Positions 42,764-52,265 of a DNA stretch of 57,242 bases are shown one piece after another (position 1 is the stretch's first letter; each line of letters starts with the position of its first letter). This DNA comes from Candidatus Hydrogenedens sp. Its GTDB lineage: Bacteria; Hydrogenedentota; Hydrogenedentia; Hydrogenedentales; Hydrogenedentaceae. The notes below the pieces were generated by a model. The model did no database searches and had not been told where the DNA came from. It saw only the letters and a program-made list of their open reading frames with translations. The DNA lies in contig DAOSUS010000016.1 of NCBI GenBank assembly GCA_035378955.1, positions 1-57,242 of the forward strand, read 5' to 3'. The position numbers were made by a program, and so were the translations under genes.

Positions 42764-44902
42764 ATGCAGAATTGGGAAATAAGTTCGGCTGAAGTTTTTA
42801 CAGACTTGGTTCCTTTTACGCATGTATTGAAGAGAGATGGGCGAAAGGTTCCTTTCTCGGCAGGAAAAATAACCCAAGCCATATTAAAGGCAGGGAAAGC
42901 TACTGGAGAATTTGGGATAGATATTGCTCGTCGATTAACTCTTCGTGTATTGGCTCTTTTGCAAACGATGCCGTTAGATGGACATCCCACTGTTGAAGAA
43001 ATTCAGGATGCCGTGGAAGAAATTTTACTAATGTCGCCTTTTAAGAAAACAGCTAAGGCATACATTCTTTATCGAGACCAGCATGCACGTATCCGTGAGA
43101 TGGTCAATAAAGCGGATGTAGATTTGATTGACCGTTACCTGGAAAAGATGGACTGGAAAGTTCAGGAAAACAGCAATATGGCGTATTCTCTACAAGGTTT
43201 GAACAATTATATTTCCAGTGAAATTAGCAAGGTATATTGGCTCAACAAAATTTATACACCGGAGGTCCGGGAAGCACACCGTTCCGGGGATTTACATCTG
43301 CACGACCTCGGTTTATTATCGGTCTATTGTGTAGGCTGGGATTTACAAGATTTGTTGATGAGTGGTTTTCAAGGAGCCCCGGGCAAAGCAGAAAGCAAAC
43401 CGGCAAAACATTTTCACACAGCGTTAGGGCAGGTGGTTAATTTCTTTTATACTTTACAGGGTGAAGCAGCAGGAGCACAGGCTTTCAGTAATTTCGACAC
43501 CTTATTAGCCCCTTTTATCCGTTATGATGGATTGGACTATCGTGAGGTAAAACAAGCATTACAAGAATTTATTTTTAATTTGAATGTAGCCACCCGTGTC
43601 GGTTTCCAGACCCCATTTACCAATGTAACATTAGACCTTCAACCGCCAGCCAATTTAGCCAATCAGCCTGTTATTATTGGTGGCGAATATCAAGATGCTA
43701 CTTATGGTGAATTCGCAGAGGAGATGAAGATATTCAATTCTACGTTCCTTGAGGTTCTTTCCGAAGGAGATGCCAAAGGACGGGTATTCAGTTTCCCAAT
43801 ACCTACTTACAACATTACCAAAGATTTTAATTGGGACGACCCCGATTTAATCCGTTTATGGGAAGTAACCGCGAAATACGGTATCCCCTATTTTGCTAAT
43901 TTTATTCATTCCGACATGTCCCCCTGTGATGCTCGTTCGATGTGTTGTCGTTTGCGTCTGGATTTGCGTGCATTGGAACGGAGAGGAGGTGGACTTTTCG
44001 GGGCAAATCCGTTAACAGGGTCTATCGGTGTGGTTACCATCAATATGCCACGAATTGGATATTTGTCTGCGGATGAGGATGAATTTTTCGACCGATTGGA
44101 TAATTTAATGAATATTGCCCGCACCAGCCTTGAAACAAAGCGGAAGGTTTTAGAACAATTGACCGATAACGATTTATATCCTTACACAAAATTTTATTTG
44201 CGGAATGTATACCAACGATACAATCATTATTGGAACAACCATTTCTCTACAATCGGCTTGGTTGGAATGAATGAAGCATGTCTGAACCTTCTTGGAAAAG
44301 ACATTGGCACACCTGAAGGTTCTGAATTTGCCATCCGTGTGTTAGACCATGCCCGAAACCGATTGAGAGAATTTCAGCAGGAAACGGGCAATCTATACAA
44401 CCTCGAAGCAACTCCCGCAGAAGGAACCAGTTACCGCCTTGCTCGGCTGGATTACGAACGCTATCCCGATGCCCATTTCGCAAATATGGAACAACTGAAG
44501 AACGGTAGCGTCCCATTTTATACCAACTCCACACAATTACCCGTGAATTATACGGATGATATTTTTAAAGTGCTTGATTTGCAGGACCCTCTACAGACCC
44601 GATATACAGGCGGAACGGTTCTGCACATCTTTTTAGGTGAAGCAGTAGCCAACCCCAATTCGGTAAAAGCCTTTGTGAAAAAAGTATGTGAAGGATACAA
44701 ACTTCCTTATTTTACTTTAAGCCCCAGTTTTACCGTCTGCCCACAGGATGGATATATTCGTGGAGAATTTCCGTCATGTCCCAAATGTGGAAAAGAAACA
44801 GAGGTATATTCTCGTGTCGTCGGCTATTTGCGGCCTGTAAGCCAATGGAATGAAGGGAAACGGGCAGAATTTGAACTACGTGCAAGATATAAAATTGATT
44901 AA
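42764..44902 (+). CDS. nrdD: Class III anaerobic ribonucleoside-triphosphate reductase NrdD
   Basis: NrdD converts NTPs to dNTPs with a glycyl radical, in the absence of oxygen. 712 residues. The N-terminal ATP-cone (about 18-105) is the allosteric site. The active-site region SMCCRLRLDL holds the candidate thiyl Cys (about 394), followed by GVVTINMPRIGYL. The C-terminus has CPQDGYIRGEFPSCPKCG, a zinc site in which Asp replaces the more usual His or Cys at one position, and RVVGYLRPV with radical Gly (about 687). It is complete and followed by its activase. It is probably regulated by the NrdR-like boxes upstream. The ribosome site is AGGGAG. Confidence 0.95.
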   Translation: MQNWEISSAEVFTDLVPFTHVLKRDGRKVPFSAGKITQAILKAGKATGEFGIDIARRLTLRVLALLQTMPLDGHPTVEEIQDAVEEILLMSPFKKTAKAYILYRDQHARIREMVNKADVDLIDRYLEKMDWKVQENSNMAYSLQGLNNYISSEISKVYWLNKIYTPEVREAHRSGDLHLHDLGLLSVYCVGWDLQDLLMSGFQGAPGKAESKPAKHFHTALGQVVNFFYTLQGEAAGAQAFSNFDTLLAPFIRYDGLDYREVKQALQEFIFNLNVATRVGFQTPFTNVTLDLQPPANLANQPVIIGGEYQDATYGEFAEEMKIFNSTFLEVLSEGDAKGRVFSFPIPTYNITKDFNWDDPDLIRLWEVTAKYGIPYFANFIHSDMSPCDARSMCCRLRLDLRALERRGGGLFGANPLTGSIGVVTINMPRIGYLSADEDEFFDRLDNLMNIARTSLETKRKVLEQLTDNDLYPYTKFYLRNVYQRYNHYWNNHFSTIGLVGMNEACLNLLGKDIGTPEGSEFAIRVLDHARNRLREFQQETGNLYNLEATPAEGTSYRLARLDYERYPDAHFANMEQLKNGSVPFYTNSTQLPVNYTDDIFKVLDLQDPLQTRYTGGTVLHIFLGEAVANPNSVKAFVKKVCEGYKLPYFTLSPSFTVCPQDGYIRGEFPSCPKCGKETEVYSRVVGYLRPVSQWNEGKRAEFELRARYKID

Positions 44903-44941
44903 TCCTCTAAAACAATAATCCAAAATAGAGCCATTATCCTT

Positions 44942-45553
44942 ATGAAGATTGGTGGTTTCCAGCCTTTTTCCTTATCAGATTTCCCCAATTGCGTTTCTGC
45001 AATTGTGTTTACACAAGGTTGCAATTTTCGTTGTCCTTTCTGTCACAACCCATCCTTAGTGCTTCCTGAGTTATTTCTGCCACCTATTCCTGAAGAATCT
45101 CTATTTACATTCTTAAACGAACGGAAAAACAAGTTAGACGGGGTAGTAATTACAGGCGGAGAACCCACAATACAATCAGATTTATGGGAGTTTGTGAGAA
45201 AAATCAAGGAATTAGGTTATAAAGTAAAACTTGATACAAACGGCTCAAACCCCGAAGTAGTAGAAAAATTGATTTATGATAATCTCATTGATTACTTTGC
45301 TATGGACATCAAAGCACCATGGTATAAATATACACATCTAACAGGAGTAGAAACAGATATTGAAACAATAAAAAAAACGATGACCATATTATTACAGACT
45401 TCTATCCCTTGCGATTTTCGTTTAACCTATGCAAAACCATTATTGAACGACGAAGACATTGAAGAGGTTCAATCCTATCTGCCACCAAACCGTTCATTAA
45501 CCATTCAAAAATTTATCCCCAAAAATGTATTAAATCCCAACCTTTTCATATAA
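44942..45553 (+). CDS. nrdG: Anaerobic ribonucleotide reductase-activating radical SAM protein NrdG
   Basis: 203 residues. It installs the glycyl radical on NrdD. The radical SAM motif is GCNFRCPFCHNPSL (CxxxCxxC), followed by VVITGGEPTIQSDLWEF, typical of activases. FAMDIKAPWYKY matches the same group. It is a little longer than E. coli NrdG (about 154) and fits the NrdG2-like subfamily. It lies 39 bp after nrdD and is probably co-transcribed. Confidence 0.9.
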   Translation: MKIGGFQPFSLSDFPNCVSAIVFTQGCNFRCPFCHNPSLVLPELFLPPIPEESLFTFLNERKNKLDGVVITGGEPTIQSDLWEFVRKIKELGYKVKLDTNGSNPEVVEKLIYDNLIDYFAMDIKAPWYKYTHLTGVETDIETIKKTMTILLQTSIPCDFRLTYAKPLLNDEDIEEVQSYLPPNRSLTIQKFIPKNVLNPNLFI

Positions 45554-45934
45554 AAAATACCCTACAAATTTAAATTCTCATAATGGCTTCCTATCCTCTA
45601 TAGTTTATTCTCATAACAAAAAAATCATTGCTCTTCTGTATCAGAAGCGTCCTCGCTTTTGGTTTTCATTTTCACGCCCTTGTAAAAAGGAATTGTATTG
45701 TAGGGGCGATTGGCTAACTACCCTCACCTCTTCTGTGTCCTTTGTATGAAATTTTCTTCGTGTCCTCTGTGGTTAAATATTTTTTACCACGAAAACTTAC
45801 AACGAAGTAGCGGCATGGCATGCCATGTCCTTTTATCATTTTAAGGTATAAGCAATGTTTAATCTTAAATTGTTTCCATAGATGGGACTGGAATACTATA
45901 ATTAATATTCACCATATTGATTTTGGAGAAAAAT
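45554..45934. other. Gene-free interval with degenerate intergenic repeat phrases
   Basis: Contains 'tgtaggggcgattggcta' (about 45700-45717), 'tcttctgtgtcctttgta' (about 45729-45746), 'cttcgtgtcctctgtggt' (about 45756-45773), 'taccacgaaaacttac' and a perfect palindrome CATGGCATGCCATG (45814-45827). It resembles the mosaic at 4817-5530. No gene. Confidence 0.55.
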
Positions 45935-47950
45935 ATGTTTCTTTATTTTATTTTTTTAATGGGAATATTAGGTGCTGATAACGAAGCACCTCTGCCAGAA
46001 GCCATAAAGAGTGATGAAATTCAAATTCATGAAAAGGAAAAGACAAAAGACACGGATAACGAGAGCCCTTCAAAAGAGAAAAAGGCGGAAGATGAACTGC
46101 GATTAAAAATCAGTCAATTGTTCCTAATTACATTACAAGGGACCCATGGGACATTACTCGGAGACCGTAATTTCTTATCTCAATATACACCCGCAGGGGT
46201 TGTGATTCCTCAGATTATTGAACCCAAACGAGCAGAGGAATATATTGCAGGGTTAAGGTTTTCTGTTCGGAATGAAGGGTTGCCATTGTGGTTGGCAGGC
46301 GATTTATATGATGTGATTGAACGTGAACGGGGAGCCCCATCTCCTTATATTAATCTGCCACCTTTACTGGCTCTTTCTGCAAATCCGGACCCTACGAACA
46401 TAGAAAAAATTATCCGCCTATGGAAGAGTTATATTCAGGGATTAAAATTAAACATGATGTTAGGTCCCCATTTAAGTCTGGCATCTTTATTACCGAAAGC
46501 CCATAGTAATCTGCACTCTCTGGGTTCGAATGCTCAGACAGCATCCGAAGTGGCTGTTCAAATGTTTAAGCTCTGGAATTTACCTAAAATACTTATGGTC
46601 CCTATGGACTTTCCCGGTGGTCAAACAAATCGGGAAGGTATCCAGCCAGCCGTATTACTCACACCTGAACAGTACCTGATAGATAATGACATTTTGCCCT
46701 ATAAACTACTTATTGATAAAGGTTGTCCTATTATTCATGTGGGAACAACATTAGTTCCAACATTAGACCCGCAAGGGAAACCGGCTTGTATTTCGAAGGC
46801 AGTAATACACGATTGGCTTCGCAGCAAACTGAATTTTAAGGGGGTAATTATTGCCGGACCCTTAGATGCACCAGAAGTCTTACAGTTTATGGACCCTTCG
46901 GAATCGGCTCTGGAAGCATTACGAAACGGTGCTGATGTTTTATATTATCGTGGACCTTCAAATACTGCTGGGCGTGCTATTGACCGCGTTTACTATGCCG
47001 TTCAACATCAAGAAATTTCAACATCACAGATTGAGGAAGCCTATACGCACATCAAAACATTGAAAGACATTCAGTTCTCTACACAAGATACTTCTACAAA
47101 AGGGGAAAAGGAAATCAAACCTACAGAATTGACAAAAACAGGTGGCGATATTTTTGATAATTCGTATTACATCTTAAAAAATTCAATAACACTGGTAAGA
47201 AATAACGGGAATGTTTTGCCATTGACAAAAGGTTCTGTCGCCGGTATAGGTATCACAGGAGCCGTAGGTGTTAAGGAATTGGATGAATACCTGCGAAAAT
47301 ACCATAAAAATATAGGCTTACAACCGATGCCTTCATCCCTCCGACTGGGTTATTTACAGAATTTTGAGATAGAGCGAGCCGAGAAAAATATAGGTAAAGC
47401 CCCGATAGTAATATGCATCGTTGTTTCAACTTTACGGTTATTGGAACAAGAAGAATTAATTAACCGACTGAAGGAAAAAGGGTCAAAAGTAGTAGCCATT
47501 GTTTTAGGGCATCCGAAGGCTCTTTCCTGTGCCAAAAAAGCAGATGCTATTTTAATTGCTTATGCAGAACCTCCTGCTTATCAAATCGCCATAAAGGCTA
47601 TATCGGAAACCCTTGTAGGCTTTCCTGCTTTTCGTTTTCGCTCGATAATGCACGATATATCCCTGAAACCTAATCAACCCTATACATTTTCTTTGAAAGA
47701 ACTTATCGCCATACCTCCGGGGAAGTTGCCTCTCTCCGTAGGTGAAGATTTCCCCGAAGGAGCCAGTTTAAGTTTTCCGGTAGACACTATGATTAAAAAA
47801 TGCGAGTGGACTATACAGGGAAAAGATAAATTCAAAGAACCTTCTTTTACATTTACTTTCCCTTCACCAGGCGAATATACTGTTGATTTACAAGTACAGG
47901 GACCCGACAAACAAGTTCAGACAAAAACCTATGCATTAACGGTAAAATAA
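45935..47950 (+). CDS. Exported glycoside hydrolase family 3-like protein, catalytic residues degenerate
   Basis: About 671 residues. A short signal peptide (to LGADNE) precedes a GH3-type barrel (about 55-370) whose layout follows NagZ: FPGGQTNREGIQPAVLLTPE in the place of KHFPGHG, and KGVIIAGPLDAPEV in the place of the SDD-type nucleophile loop. The nucleophile Asp and the KH pair are missing, so it is probably not an active glycosidase. It then has a GH3 C-terminal domain (NSITLVRNNGNVLPLTKG) and a C-terminal PKD-like beta domain. The start was set at ATG 45935 with GGAG 8 nt upstream. It is a relative of the 54663 gene, so the two may act together on peptidoglycan. Confidence 0.75.
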   Translation: MFLYFIFLMGILGADNEAPLPEAIKSDEIQIHEKEKTKDTDNESPSKEKKAEDELRLKISQLFLITLQGTHGTLLGDRNFLSQYTPAGVVIPQIIEPKRAEEYIAGLRFSVRNEGLPLWLAGDLYDVIERERGAPSPYINLPPLLALSANPDPTNIEKIIRLWKSYIQGLKLNMMLGPHLSLASLLPKAHSNLHSLGSNAQTASEVAVQMFKLWNLPKILMVPMDFPGGQTNREGIQPAVLLTPEQYLIDNDILPYKLLIDKGCPIIHVGTTLVPTLDPQGKPACISKAVIHDWLRSKLNFKGVIIAGPLDAPEVLQFMDPSESALEALRNGADVLYYRGPSNTAGRAIDRVYYAVQHQEISTSQIEEAYTHIKTLKDIQFSTQDTSTKGEKEIKPTELTKTGGDIFDNSYYILKNSITLVRNNGNVLPLTKGSVAGIGITGAVGVKELDEYLRKYHKNIGLQPMPSSLRLGYLQNFEIERAEKNIGKAPIVICIVVSTLRLLEQEELINRLKEKGSKVVAIVLGHPKALSCAKKADAILIAYAEPPAYQIAIKAISETLVGFPAFRFRSIMHDISLKPNQPYTFSLKELIAIPPGKLPLSVGEDFPEGASLSFPVDTMIKKCEWTIQGKDKFKEPSFTFTFPSPGEYTVDLQVQGPDKQVQTKTYALTVK

Positions 47951-48100
47951 AAAATTGACTTTTTTCATATAAAAAACATCATTGGCTATTCGTTTATATA
48001 TTGTTACTGTTTTACAAAGATTTTAATCTCTTTAACCTCTTTATTTTAAAAAGGATTTGTTGTAGAATATATATAACACAACAAAATAGGTTTTTGGGTC

Positions 48101-49036
48101 ATGAAAAAGTCTACTATATTTGTCATTGTTGTTTTGTTTATATTTTCAATTGTCAATGCTGCACAATCGGAAGAAAAAGCAAAGTGTAAGGTTACGGAAG
48201 TATTAGAAGGGGATTCTTTTGTTGCACAAACAATCGGAGACAACTCTCAAACGATGAAGATTCGTATATATGGAGTAGACAGCCCTGAGGAAGGACAGAA
48301 TTTCTACACAGAAGCAAAACAATTTCTCAAAGAAAAAATTGGGGACAAGGGAGTGGACATAGAAATTTTGACAACAGACAATTTGGATTATCTCGTGTGT
48401 AATGTTCTAACGGAGGAAGGGGAAAATATAAGTGAAGTTTTAATAAAAGAGGGGTATGCATGGTGGGACGATGAAAACGCTAAAGATGCCCTAACACTTA
48501 AAAAACTTTGTGCAGAGGCTATCCGAGAAAAAAAGGGATTGTGGGCAGACATTTCTCCATTAGCACCCCGTGATTATCGTAAAAGTAAGGGATTAACCCA
48601 AATTTCCTATAAGATAGAAAAGAAGGTTGAGGAGAAAAAAGAAGAGGAGAAAGAAAAAACGGTCTTAAAAGCAAAAGGGAATGAAGTTTATAAAGGGACT
48701 TTCTCTTCTAATGTTCCCGTTATTGATGCCTCAAAAATTAATTTTAATGAAACAAAGATAGACCCCCAACAACTACTGATGAAACACACACCGACAGTTG
48801 CCCTTGATGAATCAGGGAAACCTATCGGGCTTGCCATTCCCAATATCAATCAAATACCGTATGCAAACGCTCTTGGCTTTCAGGATGGAGATATTATCTC
48901 CTCTGTAAACGGCTACCCGATTACAGATTTTTCACAAGCAATGCCTTTGTATGAAAAACTCAAAGGGGTAAAAGAACTCAATGTTCAAGTCATACGAGGA
49001 GGAAAACCCATAAATATTCCTATACGCCTGCCATAA
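48101..49036 (+). CDS. Exported SNase-like nuclease fused to a PDZ-like domain
   Basis: 311 residues. Signal peptide (KKSTIFVIVVLFIFSIVNA). The thermonuclease domain (about 28-150) has VTEVLEGDSF, IRIYGVDSPEEGQNF (Arg and Glu of the active site) and GLWADISPLAPRDYR. The second catalytic arginine of SNase (in the TDRYGR-type segment) reads TTDNLDYLV here, so activity may be reduced. After a charged KEEEK linker (about 175-195) a PDZ-like domain ends the protein (ALGFQDGDIISSVNGYPITD). Such fusions are unusual; PDZ domains normally bind C-termini. Confidence 0.8.
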   Translation: MKKSTIFVIVVLFIFSIVNAAQSEEKAKCKVTEVLEGDSFVAQTIGDNSQTMKIRIYGVDSPEEGQNFYTEAKQFLKEKIGDKGVDIEILTTDNLDYLVCNVLTEEGENISEVLIKEGYAWWDDENAKDALTLKKLCAEAIREKKGLWADISPLAPRDYRKSKGLTQISYKIEKKVEEKKEEEKEKTVLKAKGNEVYKGTFSSNVPVIDASKINFNETKIDPQQLLMKHTPTVALDESGKPIGLAIPNINQIPYANALGFQDGDIISSVNGYPITDFSQAMPLYEKLKGVKELNVQVIRGGKPINIPIRLP

Positions 49037-49201
49037 ATATAACAGGTCAGACGGGCTGGATAATCCAAACGCATTAATCACATAAGACAAACAAAATTTT
49101 TGCAATTTTACATTTTTTTCTTTATAATTATATTCCCGTGGGAAGTCTGCGGGGTTTAAAAATATAATTCTTTATTAATTCTTATATTGGGATATTTGTC
49201 T

Positions 49202-50674
49202 ATGCAAGAAGAGGAACGCATTACCGAAGGTTTATCGTTTGACGATATATTATTAGAACCTGCTTATTCGGCTGTATTACCCCGTGATACAGATGTAAGC
49301 ACAAGACTGGCTGGAAATATTAAGTTAAATATTCCTATCATAAGTGCCGCTATGGATACCGTAACGGAGTCCCGTCTCGCTATTGCTGTTGCAAGAGAAG
49401 GTGGTATTGGCATTATTCATAAAAATTTAACCATTGAGGAACAGGCAACGGAAGTTGACCGTGTAAAGAGGTCTCAATCCGGAGTAATTTCTCATCCTTT
49501 TACTCTATCGCCTGATAAAACCCTTGCCGATGCAGAATCCTTGATGTCACGATACAGAATCTCTGGTGTCCCGATTACAGATGAAAAAGGAATTTTAGTT
49601 GGGATACTTACCAACCGCGATTTACGTTTTGAAGAAGATTTCACAAGAAAAATATCTGAAATAATGACCCCTAAGGAACGAATTGTAACTGTGCCACCGG
49701 GAACCACTTTAGAAGAGGCAAAACGAATTTTACATAAACATCGTATCGAAAAATTGCCCGTAGTAGATGACCGTGGAAGGCTTATTGGATTGCTCACTGT
49801 AAAAGATATTATTAAAGCACGGGATTTCCCAAATCGTTGCGTTGATGATATGGGTCGGCTACGGGTTGGCTCTGCAATTGGTGTGGGAGAGGAAGAATTA
49901 AAACGAGCCGATGCATTGATTGAAGCTGGCACAGATGTCCTTGTCATTGATTCCGCTCATGGACATTCTGCCCTTGTTATTGAAATGGTCTCGGCAGTAA
50001 AAAAGCAACACCCCCATATTCCGGTTATCGCCGGTAATGTTGTTACAGGTGAAGGGGCTATGGCATTAATAGACGCCGGTGTGGATGCCGTCAAGGTAGG
50101 TGTAGGACCCGGTGCAATATGCACAACTCGCGTCGTTACAGGTGTTGGCGTTCCCCAGATAACAGCGGTTTTAAATGTGGTGCGTGTGTGTAAACCGAAA
50201 AATATCCCCGTTATTTCCGATGGAGGTATTAAATACTCCGGAGATATTGCCAAAGCCATCGCTGCCGGTGCAGATACCGTGATGATAGGTAGTTTGTTCG
50301 CTGGAACAGAGGAAAGTCCTGGCGAACGGATATTGTATGAAGGACGAACCTACAAGTTGGTTCGAGGTATGGGTTCCATCAAAGCCATGCAAAAGGGCAG
50401 CAAAACACGGTATATGCATTTTGATACAGAACCGACCAAACTTGTACCAGAAGGAATTGAAGGGCGTGTTCCTTATCGCGGAGCATTGGCAGATGTAATT
50501 CATCAATTAGTAGGTGGTCTTCGTGCCGCAATGGGCTATTGCGGCTGTCCCAATATAAAATCATTACAAGAAAATACAAAATTAGTGCGAATTACATCCG
50601 CAGGGATTAAAGAAAGTCATCCGTATGATGTAACCATTACAGAAGATGCCCCCAATTATCAGATACCGAGGTAA
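49202..50674 (+). CDS. guaB: Inosine-5'-monophosphate dehydrogenase GuaB
   Basis: 490 residues. It oxidises IMP to XMP, the first step to GMP. LSFDDILLEPAYSAVLPRDT opens the barrel; two CBS domains sit at about 100-215. The catalytic loop VGVGPGAICTTRVVTGVG has the nucleophile Cys, and the flap has MGSIKAMQKGSKTRY. A TTG 15 nt upstream is in frame; ATG 49202 fits family starts better. guaA follows 6 bp downstream, a classic operon. Confidence 0.96.
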   Translation: MQEEERITEGLSFDDILLEPAYSAVLPRDTDVSTRLAGNIKLNIPIISAAMDTVTESRLAIAVAREGGIGIIHKNLTIEEQATEVDRVKRSQSGVISHPFTLSPDKTLADAESLMSRYRISGVPITDEKGILVGILTNRDLRFEEDFTRKISEIMTPKERIVTVPPGTTLEEAKRILHKHRIEKLPVVDDRGRLIGLLTVKDIIKARDFPNRCVDDMGRLRVGSAIGVGEEELKRADALIEAGTDVLVIDSAHGHSALVIEMVSAVKKQHPHIPVIAGNVVTGEGAMALIDAGVDAVKVGVGPGAICTTRVVTGVGVPQITAVLNVVRVCKPKNIPVISDGGIKYSGDIAKAIAAGADTVMIGSLFAGTEESPGERILYEGRTYKLVRGMGSIKAMQKGSKTRYMHFDTEPTKLVPEGIEGRVPYRGALADVIHQLVGGLRAAMGYCGCPNIKSLQENTKLVRITSAGIKESHPYDVTITEDAPNYQIPR

Positions 50675-50680
50675 CCCATT

Positions 50681-52228
50681 ATGGAATACAAAGGACCTGT
50701 TATTGTTGTTCTTGATTTTGGTGCTCAATATAGCAAACTCATAGCACGACGCATTCGAGAGGCCGGTGTTTACAGTATTATTCTTCCTTACAATGTGCCT
50801 CTGGAAAAGATTAAAACTCCCAATTTAGCAGGCATTGTATTAAGCGGTGGACCTGCCAGTGTTCATCAACCTCATGCCCCTTTGCCCAAAATGGAAATTT
50901 TTGATTTACAGGTTCCTATATTGGGTATCTGTTATGGTGTTCAGATATTCGCTCAACTGCTCGGTGGAAAGGTAGAACCTGCTCACCAAAAAGAATATGG
51001 CATCGCCTATCTAAAACACAAAGGAAATTCTGAGTTGCTAAACGGAGTCCATAAAGAAACTCCTGTTTGGATGAGCCATGGTGACCAGGTAACAGCAATT
51101 CCCCCGGGTTTTATCACGATGGGGGCAACGGAAAACTGCCCCTATGCGGTAATTGGCAATCCAGAACGGAAATTCTACGGCGTGCAGTTTCACCCGGAAG
51201 TAGTGCATACACCGGAAGGGCAAAAAATCATATCCAACTTCGTCCATACCATTTGCCAGACTGACTCAACATGGACTATGGGCAATTTTATAACACAGAC
51301 AATTCAGGAATTGCGTGGAAAAATTAACGGGAAAAAAGTTTTATGTGCCCTTAGCGGCGGTGTGGATTCCAGTGTTACCGCAGTTCTATTACATCGTGCT
51401 ATTGGAGATAATCTCCACTGCGTATTCGTAGATAACGGGCTATTGCGAAAAGGTGAACCTGAAATGGTGGAAAAGGTATTTCGTGATAATTTTCATATAA
51501 ATCTGCATTGTGTTAAAGCACAAGAACGGTTTCTATCTGCCCTTAAAGGCATAACAGACCCGGAACAAAAGCGAAAAATTATCGGCTCATTATTTATTGA
51601 AATATTTGAAGAGGAAGCCAAAAAGTTAGGAGACCTGTCTTTTCTTGCCCAGGGAACATTATACCCGGATGTTATTGAATCCATATCTGCTACAGGAGGT
51701 CCTTCCTCTACCATCAAGAGTCATCATAATGTTGGCGGACTTCCTGAAAAGATGAATCTGCAATTAATAGAACCGCTCCGAGAATTATTCAAAGATGAGG
51801 TTCGAGATGTAGGCAAACAATTAGGGATACCGGATGAAATTATACATCGCCATCCTTTTCCGGGTCCCGGTCTTGCCGTTCGCTGCATTGGCGAAGTAAC
51901 AGCAGAAAGACTGGATACCCTACGAGAAGCCGATGCTATATTCATTGAAGAAATCCAGAAAGCCGGCTTATACAATCAAATCTGGCAGGCTTTCGTTTGT
52001 TTACTTCCTGTTAAAAGTGTGGGTGTGCAAGGTGATGAACGAACCTACAAAGAAGTATGTGTCCTTCGTGCCGTTACATCTGAAGATGCCATGACTGCGG
52101 ATTGGTTCCGTTTCTCACCGGATATCCTTCAAAGAACTGCCAGCCGTATTTGTAATGAAGTTTCAGGAATTAACCGCGTGCTAACCGATATCACTTCAAA
52201 ACCCCCCGCCACAATCGAATGGGAATAA
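50681..52228 (+). CDS. guaA: GMP synthase (glutamine-hydrolysing) GuaA
   Basis: 515 residues. The glutamine amidotransferase domain (1 to about 190) has LGICYGVQIFAQLLGG (nucleophile Cys) and VQFHPEVVHTPEGQ (His and Glu). The ATP pyrophosphatase domain has LCALSGGVDSSVTAVL (P-loop). The C-terminal dimerisation part ends DITSKPPATIEWE, as in most GuaA. It converts XMP to GMP and is co-transcribed with guaB. Confidence 0.97.
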   Translation: MEYKGPVIVVLDFGAQYSKLIARRIREAGVYSIILPYNVPLEKIKTPNLAGIVLSGGPASVHQPHAPLPKMEIFDLQVPILGICYGVQIFAQLLGGKVEPAHQKEYGIAYLKHKGNSELLNGVHKETPVWMSHGDQVTAIPPGFITMGATENCPYAVIGNPERKFYGVQFHPEVVHTPEGQKIISNFVHTICQTDSTWTMGNFITQTIQELRGKINGKKVLCALSGGVDSSVTAVLLHRAIGDNLHCVFVDNGLLRKGEPEMVEKVFRDNFHINLHCVKAQERFLSALKGITDPEQKRKIIGSLFIEIFEEEAKKLGDLSFLAQGTLYPDVIESISATGGPSSTIKSHHNVGGLPEKMNLQLIEPLRELFKDEVRDVGKQLGIPDEIIHRHPFPGPGLAVRCIGEVTAERLDTLREADAIFIEEIQKAGLYNQIWQAFVCLLPVKSVGVQGDERTYKEVCVLRAVTSEDAMTADWFRFSPDILQRTASRICNEVSGINRVLTDITSKPPATIEWE

Positions 52229-52265
52229 ATAATAATTATTGTCGGATGTGTTAGACATACGGACT

